Below, piece after piece: positions 41,420 to 50,444 of a DNA stretch of 64,000 nt. How positions within the stretch are numbered: position 1 is the stretch's first letter; every line of letters begins with the position of its first letter. The position numbers and the translations under genes were made by a program. Where the stretch lies: positions 1-64,000 of the forward strand of contig JADLFG010000017.1 in the NCBI GenBank assembly GCA_020845695.1, written 5' to 3'. A model generated the notes under the pieces. That model was not told the DNA's origin. It worked only from the letters and a program-made list of their open reading frames with translations, and searched no databases. This DNA is from Thermoleophilia bacterium. Lineage in GTDB: Bacteria; Actinomycetota; Thermoleophilia; Gaiellales; Gaiellaceae.

Positions 41420-43123
41420 TCAGCCGGCGACCGGCAGCGTGACCCGGGACGGGTGGTTGCGGTCGTGGAGGACGACCTGGGTCGCCGCCCTCGCGGCGCT
41501 CGGCCCCTCCCGCCCGAAGGGGCCACCCGTGTTCAGGTTGCGGTCCCACTGGGGAAAGTCGGAGCTCGACACGGTCACGCGCAGCCGGTGCCCCGCGGGG
41601 ACGCGCAAGCCGACGGGGCCGAGCGCGATCCGGTACTCGTACACCTCGTCGGGGCGGATCGGCGACGGGGCCGCGGCCGGCTCGCGGTGGCTCGCCCGCA
41701 CGATCCCCTCCTGCACGTTCGTCGAGACGCCGGTCGGGTCGACGACGCAGAGCCTGGCCGTGAAGTCCGTGTCGACGGCGCTCGACGCCGCGAACAGCGT
41801 CACGAACGGGTCGCCGATGAGCTCGAGGTCGGCCGCGAGCGGCGCGCTCGTGTAGCAGAGGACGAGCTTCGACGACTCGGCCCTACTCTGGTCGAACGGC
41901 CCCATCGGTGCGAGCAGCTCGTCGCAGCACGAGTGTCCGCCCGCCGACACGACCGGCAGGCCCGGGTCGTAGATGTAGAGGTCCGGCGGCTCGTCGCCGG
42001 GAGGCTCCGGCGACAGCGTCCCGTCCCCGTACGAGGCGAGCGCGCGGCCGTCGGAGTGGAAGAACCAGTCGACCGGTCTCGACGCCGACGGCGGCCAGCC
42101 GTCGAGATCGCGCCAGCCCGCGTTCAGCACGTACACCGTCACGGGCGAGTCGAGCACGCCGGTGTCCCGCCCCTTCAGGACGTGGTCGTACCAGCGAAGC
42201 TGCCAGTCGTCGACGACGTTCGTTCCCTCGTTCTCCCCGGCGCCCCCGAGCGGCCGCCACGGCATGTGGTGCCACGGGCCGATCACGAGCTTCTGCGGCG
42301 CGCGTCCGCGGCGCTGAAGCTCGCGGTAGTTGTTGACGGTCCCCGCCACGAACACGTCCCACCAGCCGCCGACGTGCAGCCCCGGTACCTCGACCGAATC
42401 GAAGTCGACCTCGAACGGCGCCCAGTAGTCGTCGCGGGTCGGGTGGGCGAGCCAGTCGAAGTAGTAGGGCGCGTCGCCGCCGGCGAGCGGCGGGAACGCG
42501 GCGAGGGGGAGCGCGTAGTACCAGCCGTGGATGGCACCCAGGGCGGCGCCGAGACCGGCGACCGCCTCGTCGTCGCCGCGGCGGCTGGCCGTGTCGAGCG
42601 CGAGGAACGCCGCCCACGAGGCGGCGAACGCGAGCGCGAACGCGCCCTGGCGGTAGAACCACTCCCCGTGGACGCGGCCCGCGGTGAACGCGGGTGAGAT
42701 CGCGACGAGTCCGGCGGGGCGGCGCTGCGCCGCGAGCAGCTGGTTCAGGCCGGGGTAGGAGAACCCGAACGTGGCGACGCGGCCGTCCGCGCCCGGCAGG
42801 CCGGCGGCCCATTCGATCGTCGTCGTCACGTCATCCGCCTCGTGGCGGAACGGGTAGAACGTGCCTTCCGACGTGTAGCGGCCACGCGTGTCCTGCGCGA
42901 CCACGACGTAGCCGTGCCGTGCGTACCAGGCCGGATGACTGAAGCCGAAGTTGCTCTCCGCCGCCGACTTGTCGTACGGATGGCTGATCAGGAGAACCGG
43001 GTGCGGGCCGCCGTTGGCGGGGCGGTAGACGTCCGCGTAGAGCGTGACGCCGTCGCGCATCCGGCAGGGCAGGTCCCGCTCGGCGGTGACGCCTGGGAGA
43101 CCTGGAAGCGGTTCGGGTGGCAC
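41420..43123 (-). CDS. CocE/NonD-family serine hydrolase
   Basis: A 567 aa alpha/beta hydrolase of the Xaa-Pro dipeptidyl-peptidase-like class. Motifs: RMRDGVTLYADVYRPA, AQDTRGRYTSEGTF, the nucleophile motif GFSYPG (about residue 116), GGWWDVFVAG (acid Asp), GPWHHMPW (catalytic His), plus the jelly-roll C-terminal domain (RLRVTVSSSDFPQWDRNLN). Likely an esterase, amidase or acylase. AGGGAGG precedes the GTG. It follows the amidase by 18 bp. Confidence 0.92.
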   Translation of the reverse strand: MPPEPLPGLPGVTAERDLPCRMRDGVTLYADVYRPANGGPHPVLLISHPYDKSAAESNFGFSHPAWYARHGYVVVAQDTRGRYTSEGTFYPFRHEADDVTTTIEWAAGLPGADGRVATFGFSYPGLNQLLAAQRRPAGLVAISPAFTAGRVHGEWFYRQGAFALAFAASWAAFLALDTASRRGDDEAVAGLGAALGAIHGWYYALPLAAFPPLAGGDAPYYFDWLAHPTRDDYWAPFEVDFDSVEVPGLHVGGWWDVFVAGTVNNYRELQRRGRAPQKLVIGPWHHMPWRPLGGAGENEGTNVVDDWQLRWYDHVLKGRDTGVLDSPVTVYVLNAGWRDLDGWPPSASRPVDWFFHSDGRALASYGDGTLSPEPPGDEPPDLYIYDPGLPVVSAGGHSCCDELLAPMGPFDQSRAESSKLVLCYTSAPLAADLELIGDPFVTLFAASSAVDTDFTARLCVVDPTGVSTNVQEGIVRASHREPAAAPSPIRPDEVYEYRIALGPVGLRVPAGHRLRVTVSSSDFPQWDRNLNTGGPFGREGPSAARAATQVVLHDRNHPSRVTLPVAG

Positions 43124-43141
43124 GGATCCTCCCTTCGTGGC

Positions 43142-44575
43142 TCAGTCGAGCGGCGGTCGGCGGTCGGCCCAGGGCGCCGCCTGCTCGTAGGCGGCGGCGG
43201 CGCGCAGGACGTCCGCGTCCGCGCGCAGCCGCCCCGCGATCTGGAGACCGACCGGCAGACCCTCGGCGCTGAAGCCGCACGGGACCGAGATGGCGGGCTG
43301 GCCGGTCCAGTTGAACGGGTAGGTGAGCAGCCAGCCGCCGAACGGCTCCACCTGTTCCCCCTCGATCTCGCTCGGTCCGGCCGCCCCGCCGAGCTGCGGG
43401 AACGGCGGCACGGCGAGCGTGGGGGACAGCAGCAGGTCGTGGCGGTCGAACAGCGCGAGCATCGTCTGCTGGAACTCGTGGCGCAGGAAGACAGCCCTCC
43501 GGTAGTAGTCCCAGGCGGAGATGTTCTCGCCCCGCTCCATCAGCTCGCGCAGGTGGGGGTCCATCTCGTCGAGCGAGGCGAGCGCGGGCCGGACGAAGTC
43601 GTTGGCGCAGAGCCCGAAGATCGCGCGCCAGACCGTGATCTCCGCCTCGCGCGGGTCGGGCAGGCCCGGGTCGACCTCCTCGACGACGGCTCCGAGCTCG
43701 ACGAATACCCGCGCGGCGGCGTCGGTCAGCGACGTCACCTCGGGTGAGACCGGGTTGTAGCCGAAATCGCGCGTGTAGGCGATCCGGCAGCCGCGTACAT
43801 CGGCCTCCCGGACCGCCTCCGCGTAGTCGACCCCGGCCGTCTCCAGGGAGAAGAGGTCACGCGGGTGCGGGCCCGCGAGCACGCTCAGCATCAGCGCCGC
43901 GTCGGCGACGGTGCGGGTGATCGGCCCGAGCGCCACCAGCGGCTCGAGCGCGAAGAAGCTCGGATGCACGGGCACGCGACCGAGGGACGGCTTGAGCCCG
44001 ACGACGCCGCAGCAGCTCGCCGGAATCCGGATCGAGCCGGCCGCGTCGCCGCCCTCGGCGAGCGGGCCGAGGCCGGCCGCGACCGCCGCCGCGGCGCCGC
44101 CGCTCGAGCCGCCCGAGACGTGCGTTGGCTTCCAGGGGTTGCGCGTCTCCCCGAGCAGCGGGCTGTCGCAGAGGCCCTTGTTGCCGAACTCGGGCGTCGC
44201 GGTCTTGCCGAGGAAGATCCCGCCGGCGGCGCGCAGCCGCTGGGTCGTGACGCCGTCCTCATCGGGAACGTGATCTGCGAACGCCTTCGAGCCGAACGTG
44301 GTGCGAAACCCCTTCGTCGGAGAGAGATCCTTGATCGTGAAGGGGATCCCGTGCAGCGACCCGAGCTCGGCACCGCTCGTGACCGCGCGCTCGGCCGCCC
44401 GGGCGGCCGCCCGCGCCTCGTCGGCGGCGACGAGGCAGAGCGCGTTCAGCTCCGGGTTGACGCGCTCGACCCGCTCGAGCACGGCATCGACGAGCTCGAT
44501 CGGGGACAGCTCGCGGCGGCGGATGCTCGGGGCGAGCTCGCTCGCCGGCGCGTAGCAGAGATCGAGGGCGTCCAT
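43142..44575 (-). CDS. amidase signature (AS) family hydrolase
   Basis: A 477 aa amidase. The Ser-cisSer-Lys triad motifs are visible: IPFTIKDLSPTKG (Lys), GGSSGGAAAAVAAG (cis-Ser) and GGDAAGSIRIPASCCG (Ser nucleophile; the family usually reads GGDTGGSIR). Cytoplasmic, no signal peptide. It hydrolyses an amide bond, substrate unknown. First gene of a two-gene operon with the CocE-type hydrolase. The ATG has a weak GGGAG leader and a promoter at 44615-44644. Confidence 0.93.
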   Translation of the reverse strand: MDALDLCYAPASELAPSIRRRELSPIELVDAVLERVERVNPELNALCLVAADEARAAARAAERAVTSGAELGSLHGIPFTIKDLSPTKGFRTTFGSKAFADHVPDEDGVTTQRLRAAGGIFLGKTATPEFGNKGLCDSPLLGETRNPWKPTHVSGGSSGGAAAAVAAGLGPLAEGGDAAGSIRIPASCCGVVGLKPSLGRVPVHPSFFALEPLVALGPITRTVADAALMLSVLAGPHPRDLFSLETAGVDYAEAVREADVRGCRIAYTRDFGYNPVSPEVTSLTDAAARVFVELGAVVEEVDPGLPDPREAEITVWRAIFGLCANDFVRPALASLDEMDPHLRELMERGENISAWDYYRRAVFLRHEFQQTMLALFDRHDLLLSPTLAVPPFPQLGGAAGPSEIEGEQVEPFGGWLLTYPFNWTGQPAISVPCGFSAEGLPVGLQIAGRLRADADVLRAAAAYEQAAPWADRRPPLD

Positions 44576-44614
44576 TCTGGCGAGCTCCCTTCCGCGGCGA
44601 TCCGGACACTTCGG

Positions 44615-44644
44615 AGCCTACACGGGGCCGTCTAGCAGGTTCAA
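44615..44644 (-). promoter_or_regulatory. sigma70-like promoter of the amidase operon
   Basis: On the minus strand: TTGAAC (44644-44639), an 18-bp spacer, TAGGCT (44620-44615). Predicted start near 44608. Confidence 0.55.
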
Positions 44645-44659
44645 ACTTGTAAAGCACTC

Positions 44660-44689
44660 TTAACGCCGGGGGCCCGGGCGTGGTAAAAG
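44660..44689 (+). promoter_or_regulatory. promoter of the D-aminoacylase-led operon
   Basis: TTAACG (44660-44665), an 18-bp spacer, TAAAAG (44684-44689). The -10 ends 9 nt before the GTG at 44699, so the leader is only 2-3 nt. The layout resembles TTGACG(18)TAAGAA at 58364 and TTGACG(17)TACGAT at 21999. Confidence 0.5.
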
Positions 44690-44698
44690 ACGCCAGGC

Positions 44699-46348
44699 GT
44701 GGGCTACGACCTCCTCATCGTCAGCGGCCGGGTCGTCGACGGCACCGGAAGTCCCGCTCGGGCCGCCGACGTCGCCGTCCGGGACGGGCGGATCGCTGCG
44801 ATCGGCGAGCTCGCCGGCGCCGAGGCGGAACGGGTGATCGACGCGGGCGGCCACGTGGTCTGCCCGGGCTTCGTCGACATCCACTCCCACTGCGACTTCA
44901 TCCTGCCGCTGCCCGACCAGGCCGAGTTCCTGGCCCCGTTCGCGGCGCAGGGGATCACCACGCTCGTGGTCGGCAACTGCGGCTACGCACCCGCGCCGAT
45001 CAATCCCGACACGGCCGCGCTGATGCAGGCCTACACCGCCTTCATCAAGCCGCGCGACCTCGACTGGCGCTGGCGGACGTTCGGCGAGTACCTCGGCTAC
45101 CTCGATGATCACGGCGTCTACCTGAACACGGTGCCGCTCGCCGCCCACGGCGCGCTGCGGATCGCCGTGATGGGCTTCGACGCCCGCGCGCCTTCGGGCG
45201 AGGAGCTGACGGCGATGAAGCGCCACCTCGCCGAGTGCCTCGACGCGGGCGGGTTCGGCCTCTCCTGCGGCCTCATCTACGCCCCCGGCATGTTCGCCTC
45301 CACGGACGAGCTGACCGAGCTCGCCCGGCTGCTCGCCCCGCACGACGCGATCTTCACCTCCCACGTGCGCGGCTCGAGCGAGACGCTGCTCGACGCCGCC
45401 GAGGAGGTTGTCGCGGTCGCGCGCGCGGCGGGCGTTCGCGTGCAGCACTCCCACCTCGAGGCGTTCGGGAAGCGGTTCTGGCCGCAGGTGGCGGACACGA
45501 TCGCGCTGCACGAGCGGGCCCGCGCCGAGGGGATCGACCACGGCTTCGACGTGATCCCCTACACGGCCGCGAACACGACGTTCCTCGCGATCCTGCCGCC
45601 CTGGTCGCTCGACGGCGGCGTCCCGAAGCTACTCGAGCGGCTCGCCGATCCCGCCGACCGCGCCCGGATCCGGCGCGACGTCGAGCGGCTTGTCCCCGAG
45701 TGGCCGACCTGGCGGCCTGGCGCCTGGCCGCACAACCTCGTCGAGGCGACCGGCTGGGAGAACGTCTGGATCATGTGGGTCGAGAGCGAGGAGAACAAGG
45801 GCTGCGAGGGGAAGAGCGTCGCCCGCCTCGCCGAGGAGACCGGCCGGGAGCCGTTCGACGTCGCCGCCGACCTGATCCTCGCCGAGCGCGGCCACGTGAC
45901 CGCGCTCTACCTCGGCGTCAGCGGCGACCTCGAGCACGAGTGGGCGCTGCGTCAGATCCTCCAGCATCCGCGCGCCGCAATCGAGACCGACGCGTTCTCG
46001 CTCGGCCGCGGTAAGCCGCACCCGGCCCTGTTCGGCTCGTTCCCGAAGGTGCTCGGCCAGTACGTGCGCGAGGAGCGGCTCCTGACGCTCGAGGACGCCG
46101 TGCGGAAGATGACCTCGCTCTCGGCCGGGCGGTTCGGCCTCACCGACCGCGGCGTCCTGCGCGAGGGCTGCTTCGCCGACATCGTCGTCTTCGACCCGGA
46201 CACGGTCTGGGACAACACGAGCTACCTCGACCCGGACGAGCCGCCGAGCGGGATCGAGCACGTGCTCGTCAACGGGCAGGCGATCGTCGAGAACGGGCGC
46301 GTGGACACCGCGACGCTCGCGGGGCGGGTCCTCCGCGCCGGGGCGTGA
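44699..46348 (+). CDS. N-acyl-D-amino-acid deacylase family amidohydrolase
   Basis: A 549 aa amidohydrolase of the D-aminoacylase type. Metal motif DIHSHCDF (His62, His64), then VVGNCGYAPAP with Cys94, the metal-bridging Cys of true D-aminoacylases. Internal metal His and Asp regions follow (SHVRGSSE, VQHSHLE). It removes the acyl group from N-acyl-D-amino acids, releasing the D-amino acid. It is the first gene of a seven-gene operon ending at 51467. Start GTG, nearly leaderless. A paralogue lies at 53624. Confidence 0.9.
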   Translation: MGYDLLIVSGRVVDGTGSPARAADVAVRDGRIAAIGELAGAEAERVIDAGGHVVCPGFVDIHSHCDFILPLPDQAEFLAPFAAQGITTLVVGNCGYAPAPINPDTAALMQAYTAFIKPRDLDWRWRTFGEYLGYLDDHGVYLNTVPLAAHGALRIAVMGFDARAPSGEELTAMKRHLAECLDAGGFGLSCGLIYAPGMFASTDELTELARLLAPHDAIFTSHVRGSSETLLDAAEEVVAVARAAGVRVQHSHLEAFGKRFWPQVADTIALHERARAEGIDHGFDVIPYTAANTTFLAILPPWSLDGGVPKLLERLADPADRARIRRDVERLVPEWPTWRPGAWPHNLVEATGWENVWIMWVESEENKGCEGKSVARLAEETGREPFDVAADLILAERGHVTALYLGVSGDLEHEWALRQILQHPRAAIETDAFSLGRGKPHPALFGSFPKVLGQYVREERLLTLEDAVRKMTSLSAGRFGLTDRGVLREGCFADIVVFDPDTVWDNTSYLDPDEPPSGIEHVLVNGQAIVENGRVDTATLAGRVLRAGA

Positions 46349-46363
46349 GAGGGGGGTGAAGGC

Positions 46364-47377
46364 GTGAGTGGAGTGACGTTCGGGATCTCGCCGGAGTGCC
46401 TCTGTCACGACGTGCGCGACAACGTCGCCCGCGCCCGGGCGCTCGAGGAGGCCGGCTTCGGGTACATCTGGGAGGGAGACCACACGCTTCCCTGGCAGCA
46501 CTCCTCCGGTCACAGCGCCGGCATCTTCACGACGCTGACCGCCTTCCTCGCCGCCACCGAGCGCGCCGTGGTGGGCGGGATGGTGATCCCGGCGCTCGGC
46601 ATCCGCCATCACCCGATCGACGTCGCGATCGAGGTTGCCACCCAGGCGCTCCTCTACCCGGGCCGGGTCGCCCTCTGCGTCGGCACCGGCGAGGCGATGA
46701 ACGAGAAGACGACGACCGGCTTCTTCCCGCCGTTGCGCGAGCGGGTCGAGCGCACGGTCGAAGGGATCGAGCTGATCCGCCAGGCGTGGGAGAGCGAGGA
46801 CTACTTCACCCACGAGGGCCGGCACTTCCAGAGCTTCTTCCGGCTCTACACGAAGCCGGACGAGCGGATCCCGCTCCTCTGCGCCGCGAACGGCCCGATC
46901 ATGGCCCGCAACGCCGGCCGCCACGCGGACGGCTACGTTGCCGTCGGTGTGCCGCCCGCGTACCACCGGGACGTGCTGATGCCGGCGTTCGAGCGCGGCG
47001 CCCGCGAGTCGGGCCGCGACCCGGAGTCGCTGCTGCGGTGCGCCTGGGTCAGCACCTCCTACCACCCGAGCGCCGAGCGCGCGCTCGAGGGCGCCCGCGT
47101 CTACGGCGGCCTGCTCATCCCCGAGGCCTACCACCACATCCAGGACCCGCGCGTGATCGAGAGCCGCGCCCTGCTCGTGCGCGACGAGGCGCTGCTCGAT
47201 GCCTTCTGCGTCGCGTCCAGCGCCGAGCAAGTGATCGAGCGCTTCGAGGCGTTCATCGAGGTCGGCTGCAACCACGTGATCTGGGCCGACATGAGTCCCG
47301 ACCCGTCTCTCGTCGCCCCCCTCTGCGCGGAGAGCGTGCTTCCCGCGCTGCGGGCGCGGCACGGAGCGGCGGCGTGA
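46364..47377 (+). CDS. LLM-class (F420-type) oxidoreductase
   Basis: A 337 aa luciferase-like barrel closely resembling F420-dependent family members: GFGYIWEGDHTLPW (family reads ...SDHFHPW), GMVIPALGIRHHPIDVAIEVATQALLYPGRVALCVGTGEAMNE, and GRHADGYVAVGVPP. The alternative cofactor is FMN. GGGGGGTGAAGGC precedes the GTG. It overlaps the next gene by 4 nt. Confidence 0.9.
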   Translation: MSGVTFGISPECLCHDVRDNVARARALEEAGFGYIWEGDHTLPWQHSSGHSAGIFTTLTAFLAATERAVVGGMVIPALGIRHHPIDVAIEVATQALLYPGRVALCVGTGEAMNEKTTTGFFPPLRERVERTVEGIELIRQAWESEDYFTHEGRHFQSFFRLYTKPDERIPLLCAANGPIMARNAGRHADGYVAVGVPPAYHRDVLMPAFERGARESGRDPESLLRCAWVSTSYHPSAERALEGARVYGGLLIPEAYHHIQDPRVIESRALLVRDEALLDAFCVASSAEQVIERFEAFIEVGCNHVIWADMSPDPSLVAPLCAESVLPALRARHGAAA

Positions 47378-48504
47378 CCCGGCTCGTGCGCGTCGGCTTC
47401 GTCGGCTGCGGCAGCCACGCGGTCCAGAACCTCTACCCGAGCTTCCGGCTCTCGGTCGCGAACCCGCCCGACACGGGCGGCGCGATCGGCGAGCTCGCCG
47501 AGGGCGGCGAGGTCGGCGAGCTCGTCGCCTGCTGCGACGTCGACGAGGCGCGGGCGCGGCGCTGCGCCCGCGACTTCGGCATCCCGGGGGTCTACACGGA
47601 TCATCGCGAGCTGCTCGAGCGCGCTGACGTGGACTGCGTCGTCGTCGCCATGCACCCGCGCCTCCAGCCCGCGGTCGCGATCGACTGCCTCGAGGCGGGC
47701 AAGCACGTGCTGATCGAGAAGCCGCCGGCGGAGACGCTCGAGGACTGCCTGGCGATGAAGGAGGCGGGGGAGCGGGCCGGGCGCCACGTGATGGTCGCGT
47801 TCATGAAGCGCTTCTCGCACCCGTACCTGCGCGCACGGGCGATCGCTTCCCGCCCCGAGTTCGGCCCGCTGACGGCCTACGAGGCCCGGTTCACGTTCGG
47901 GGTCTATCCGCCCCGGTCGGTGTACGACTTCCTGAACGGCTTCGGCTGCCACCACCTCGACCTCGCCCGCTGGCTCATGGGTGACGTCGCCTGGGCGTTC
48001 GCGGCCCGCGCCAGCCTCGCCGACGGTGACACCCCCGAGTGGCGCCCGGGCCGGCTCGAGCTGCCCGTGACCGGCTCCGCGTGGCGGGACATGTGGCAGG
48101 CGGCCGAGGGTCGCGAGCCACCCCAGGAGGAGGCGTGGGCCTGCGTCGTCGGGTTCGAGAGCGGTGCCGTCGGCACGATCCAGCTCGCCAGCCTCGAGCG
48201 GCTGAACGAGCGGGTCGTCCTGACCGGACGCCAGGCCGCCGTGCACGTGGAGGGCTGGTGGACCGTGACCTCCTACCTGCCCGGCCGCGACGCGCCCGAG
48301 GTCTGGGAGCCGGCACACCAGCTCCCCGGCGACGCGCTCGACCCGCGCCAGCTCCACGGTTACGCGGGCGAGCTGCGCCACTTCGTCGAGCGCGCCCGGG
48401 ACGGGGTGGCGCCGGACGTTACGATCGATGACGGGATCGCGGCGCTCCGTCTCGAACGGGCGCTGAAGCGCTCGCTCGCCGAGCGGCGGCCCGTGGAGCC
48501 CTAG
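47374..48504 (+). CDS. Gfo/Idh/MocA-family oxidoreductase
   Basis: A 376 aa dehydrogenase. Rossmann start GFVGCGSHA, VDCVVVAMHPRLQP and GKHVLIEKPPAETLEDC (EKP with catalytic Lys) are clear, then the C-terminal domain with FMKRFSHPYLRARA and GCHHLDLARWLMG. Likely oxidises a sugar-like or amino-polyol substrate. Translationally coupled to the LLM gene. Confidence 0.92.
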   Translation: MTRLVRVGFVGCGSHAVQNLYPSFRLSVANPPDTGGAIGELAEGGEVGELVACCDVDEARARRCARDFGIPGVYTDHRELLERADVDCVVVAMHPRLQPAVAIDCLEAGKHVLIEKPPAETLEDCLAMKEAGERAGRHVMVAFMKRFSHPYLRARAIASRPEFGPLTAYEARFTFGVYPPRSVYDFLNGFGCHHLDLARWLMGDVAWAFAARASLADGDTPEWRPGRLELPVTGSAWRDMWQAAEGREPPQEEAWACVVGFESGAVGTIQLASLERLNERVVLTGRQAAVHVEGWWTVTSYLPGRDAPEVWEPAHQLPGDALDPRQLHGYAGELRHFVERARDGVAPDVTIDDGIAALRLERALKRSLAERRPVEP

Positions 48505-48538
48505 GATCCCCGCAGCCAGCGAAACCGGAAGGAGCACG

Positions 48539-49201
48539 ATGGACAGGCGCTCGAGCGAGTACTACGACCTGATCGAGGAGAAGCTCTACTCCGCCGTCGT
48601 CGCGGACGTGCTCGACACGCTCGGCGCGTGGGACCAGGTGCTCGACCACACGATCCGGCCCCTGTACGAGGACGCGAGGATCGTCGGCCGGGCCGCGACC
48701 ATGCTCGTCTCCGAGGTCTACGAGGTGCCCGCCGAGCCCTACAAGCTGGAGCTGGAGCTGCTCGACTCGATCCGGCCCGGCGAGGTCGTTTGCTGCACCG
48801 CCCAGGGCTCGACCCGGGCCGCGGTCTGGGGCGAGCTGCTCTCGACCGCGACGCGCGTGCGCGGCGGGCGGGGGGCGCTTCTGGACTGCCTCACGAGGGA
48901 CTCCCGGGCGACCGTCGAGATGCGCTTCCCGGTGTTCGCGACCGGAGTCTCGCCGGCCGACTCGAAAGGCCGCCTCGACGTGGTCGCGACGCGGATCCCG
49001 ATCGAGCTCGGGGGCGTCCTCGTCAGCCCCGGCGATCTCGTCGTGTGCGACCGGGACGGCTGCGTCGCCGTACCCCAGGAGCTCGAGGAGCGGGCGATCG
49101 AGGCCGCGCTCGAGAAGGTCTCCGGCGAGAACATGGTGCGCGACCTGCTCGCCGGCGGCGCGTCGCTGAAGCAGGTGTTTAGAGACCACGGGATCTTGTG
49201 A
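48539..49201 (+). CDS. RraA/HMG-aldolase-like protein
   Basis: A 220 aa member of the RraA/4-hydroxy-4-methyl-2-oxoglutarate aldolase superfamily. LYSAVVADVLDTLGAW and VVCCTAQGSTRAAVWGELLSTATRVRGGRGALLDCLTRDS carry the substrate-facing loop (GxxxR...D), and PGDLVVCDRDGCVAVPQEL is the C-terminal signature. Both an aldolase role and unrelated regulatory roles are known for the family; the catabolic setting favours an enzyme. GGAAGGAG precedes its ATG. Confidence 0.88.
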   Translation: MDRRSSEYYDLIEEKLYSAVVADVLDTLGAWDQVLDHTIRPLYEDARIVGRAATMLVSEVYEVPAEPYKLELELLDSIRPGEVVCCTAQGSTRAAVWGELLSTATRVRGGRGALLDCLTRDSRATVEMRFPVFATGVSPADSKGRLDVVATRIPIELGGVLVSPGDLVVCDRDGCVAVPQELEERAIEAALEKVSGENMVRDLLAGGASLKQVFRDHGIL

Positions 49202-49212
49202 AAGGAGCGCAG

Positions 49213-49593
49213 GTGGGAAAGCAGGAGATCAGGGCGAGCGGGGCGGCGGCGCCGGGCGGCGCCTACTCCCAGGGAATCAGGGCCGGCGACTTCGTGTTCG
49301 TATCCGGGCAGGGGCCGATCGATCCCGCGACCGGCGAGGTCGTCGGCTCGACGATCGAGGAGCAGACCGAGCGCACGCTCGAGAACGTGAAGGCGGTGCT
49401 CGAGGCCGCGGGCGCGAGCATGGCGGACGCCGTCAAGGCAACCGTGCACCTGAGCGATCTCTCGCTGTTCGATCGCTACAACGGCGTCTACGCCAGCTAC
49501 TTCCCCGATCCCAAGCCGGTGCGGACGACCGTCGGTAGCCAGCTGCTCGGGATCATGGTCGAGATCGACGTGGTCGCGTACGTCGGGGACTGA
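49213..49593 (+). CDS. RidA (YjgF/YER057c/UK114) family enamine/imine deaminase
   Basis: A 126 aa trimeric RidA-type protein. GGAYSQGIRAGDFVFVSGQGPIDPATGEVVG and a late VRTTVGSQLLGIMVEIDVVAYVG contain the Arg and Glu of the ligand pocket. RidA hydrolyses reactive enamines/imines released by PLP-dependent dehydratases. A PLP enzyme is found at 51.5 kb. GTG 49213 is chosen because AAAGGAG lies 6 nt upstream; GTG 49198 lacks one. The first start overlaps the RraA-like end. Confidence 0.9.
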   Translation: MGKQEIRASGAAAPGGAYSQGIRAGDFVFVSGQGPIDPATGEVVGSTIEEQTERTLENVKAVLEAAGASMADAVKATVHLSDLSLFDRYNGVYASYFPDPKPVRTTVGSQLLGIMVEIDVVAYVGD

Positions 49594-49603
49594 GCTTCCA
49601 GCG

Positions 49604-50428
49604 GTGGTCGTCGACGTCCACACGCACGCCCCGCTCGGCTGGCTCGCGGCGGAGTACCACGCGGGCGTGCGGCCGGGCACGGAGTTGCGGCTCGACTTCA
49701 CGTTCGAGGAGCACTGGGAGACCCTGGCGCCCCAGGTCGACCGGATGGTCGTCCTCGACATGGCTCGCGGGGCCGAGAACCAGAACGACGAGATCGCAGC
49801 CTACGCGGCGGCTCACCCCGACAAGGTCGTCGGCTTCATGTCTGTCGATCCGATGCACCCGGGGGCGCTCGAGGAGATGGAGCGCGCGCGTGCGCTCGGG
49901 CTGCGCGGGCTCAAGCTGGGCCCGATCTACCAGAACTTCCACCCGCTCGACGGGCGGGCGATGGCCGTGTACGGGAAGGCGCAGGAGCTCGGCATCCCGT
50001 TGCTGATCCACCAGGGGACGACGTTCCCGCGGCTCGCGCCGCTCAAGTACGCCGACCCGCTCCAGCTCGAGGAAGTCGCGTTCGCGTTTCCCGAGCTTCG
50101 GATCGTGATCGCCCATCTCGGGCACCCTTGGATGGCGGAGACGTTCGTCCTGATCCGCAAGCACCCGCACCTGTACGCGGACGTCTCGGCGCTGTACTAC
50201 CGGCCCTGGCAGCTCTACAACGGCCTCGTCCTCGCGTGCGAGTACGGGGTCGAGGAGAAGCTGCTCTTCGGCAGCGACTGGCCGTTCACGACGCCTGCCG
50301 AGAGCGTCGAGGAGCTGCGCCGGATCAACCGCTTCACCGAGGGCACGGCCCTGCCGCGCGTGCCCGACGAGGCGATCGAGGGGATCATCGGCCGCGACGG
50401 CCTGGCCGTGCTCGGCATCGACAAGTAG
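49604..50428 (+). CDS. amidohydrolase family 2 protein
   Basis: A 274 aa TIM-barrel metal hydrolase. VVDVHTHAPLGW holds the HxH, then ARALGLRGLKLGPIYQNFHPLD, PLLIHQGTTFPR, IVIAHLGHPW and LLFGSDWPFTTP (catalytic Asp). Same family as the gene at 37.3 kb. Cytoplasmic. Located 10 bp after ridA in the D-aminoacylase-led operon. Confidence 0.9.
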   Translation: MVVDVHTHAPLGWLAAEYHAGVRPGTELRLDFTFEEHWETLAPQVDRMVVLDMARGAENQNDEIAAYAAAHPDKVVGFMSVDPMHPGALEEMERARALGLRGLKLGPIYQNFHPLDGRAMAVYGKAQELGIPLLIHQGTTFPRLAPLKYADPLQLEEVAFAFPELRIVIAHLGHPWMAETFVLIRKHPHLYADVSALYYRPWQLYNGLVLACEYGVEEKLLFGSDWPFTTPAESVEELRRINRFTEGTALPRVPDEAIEGIIGRDGLAVLGIDK

Positions 50429-50444
50429 ACGGAGGAGGAGCGCA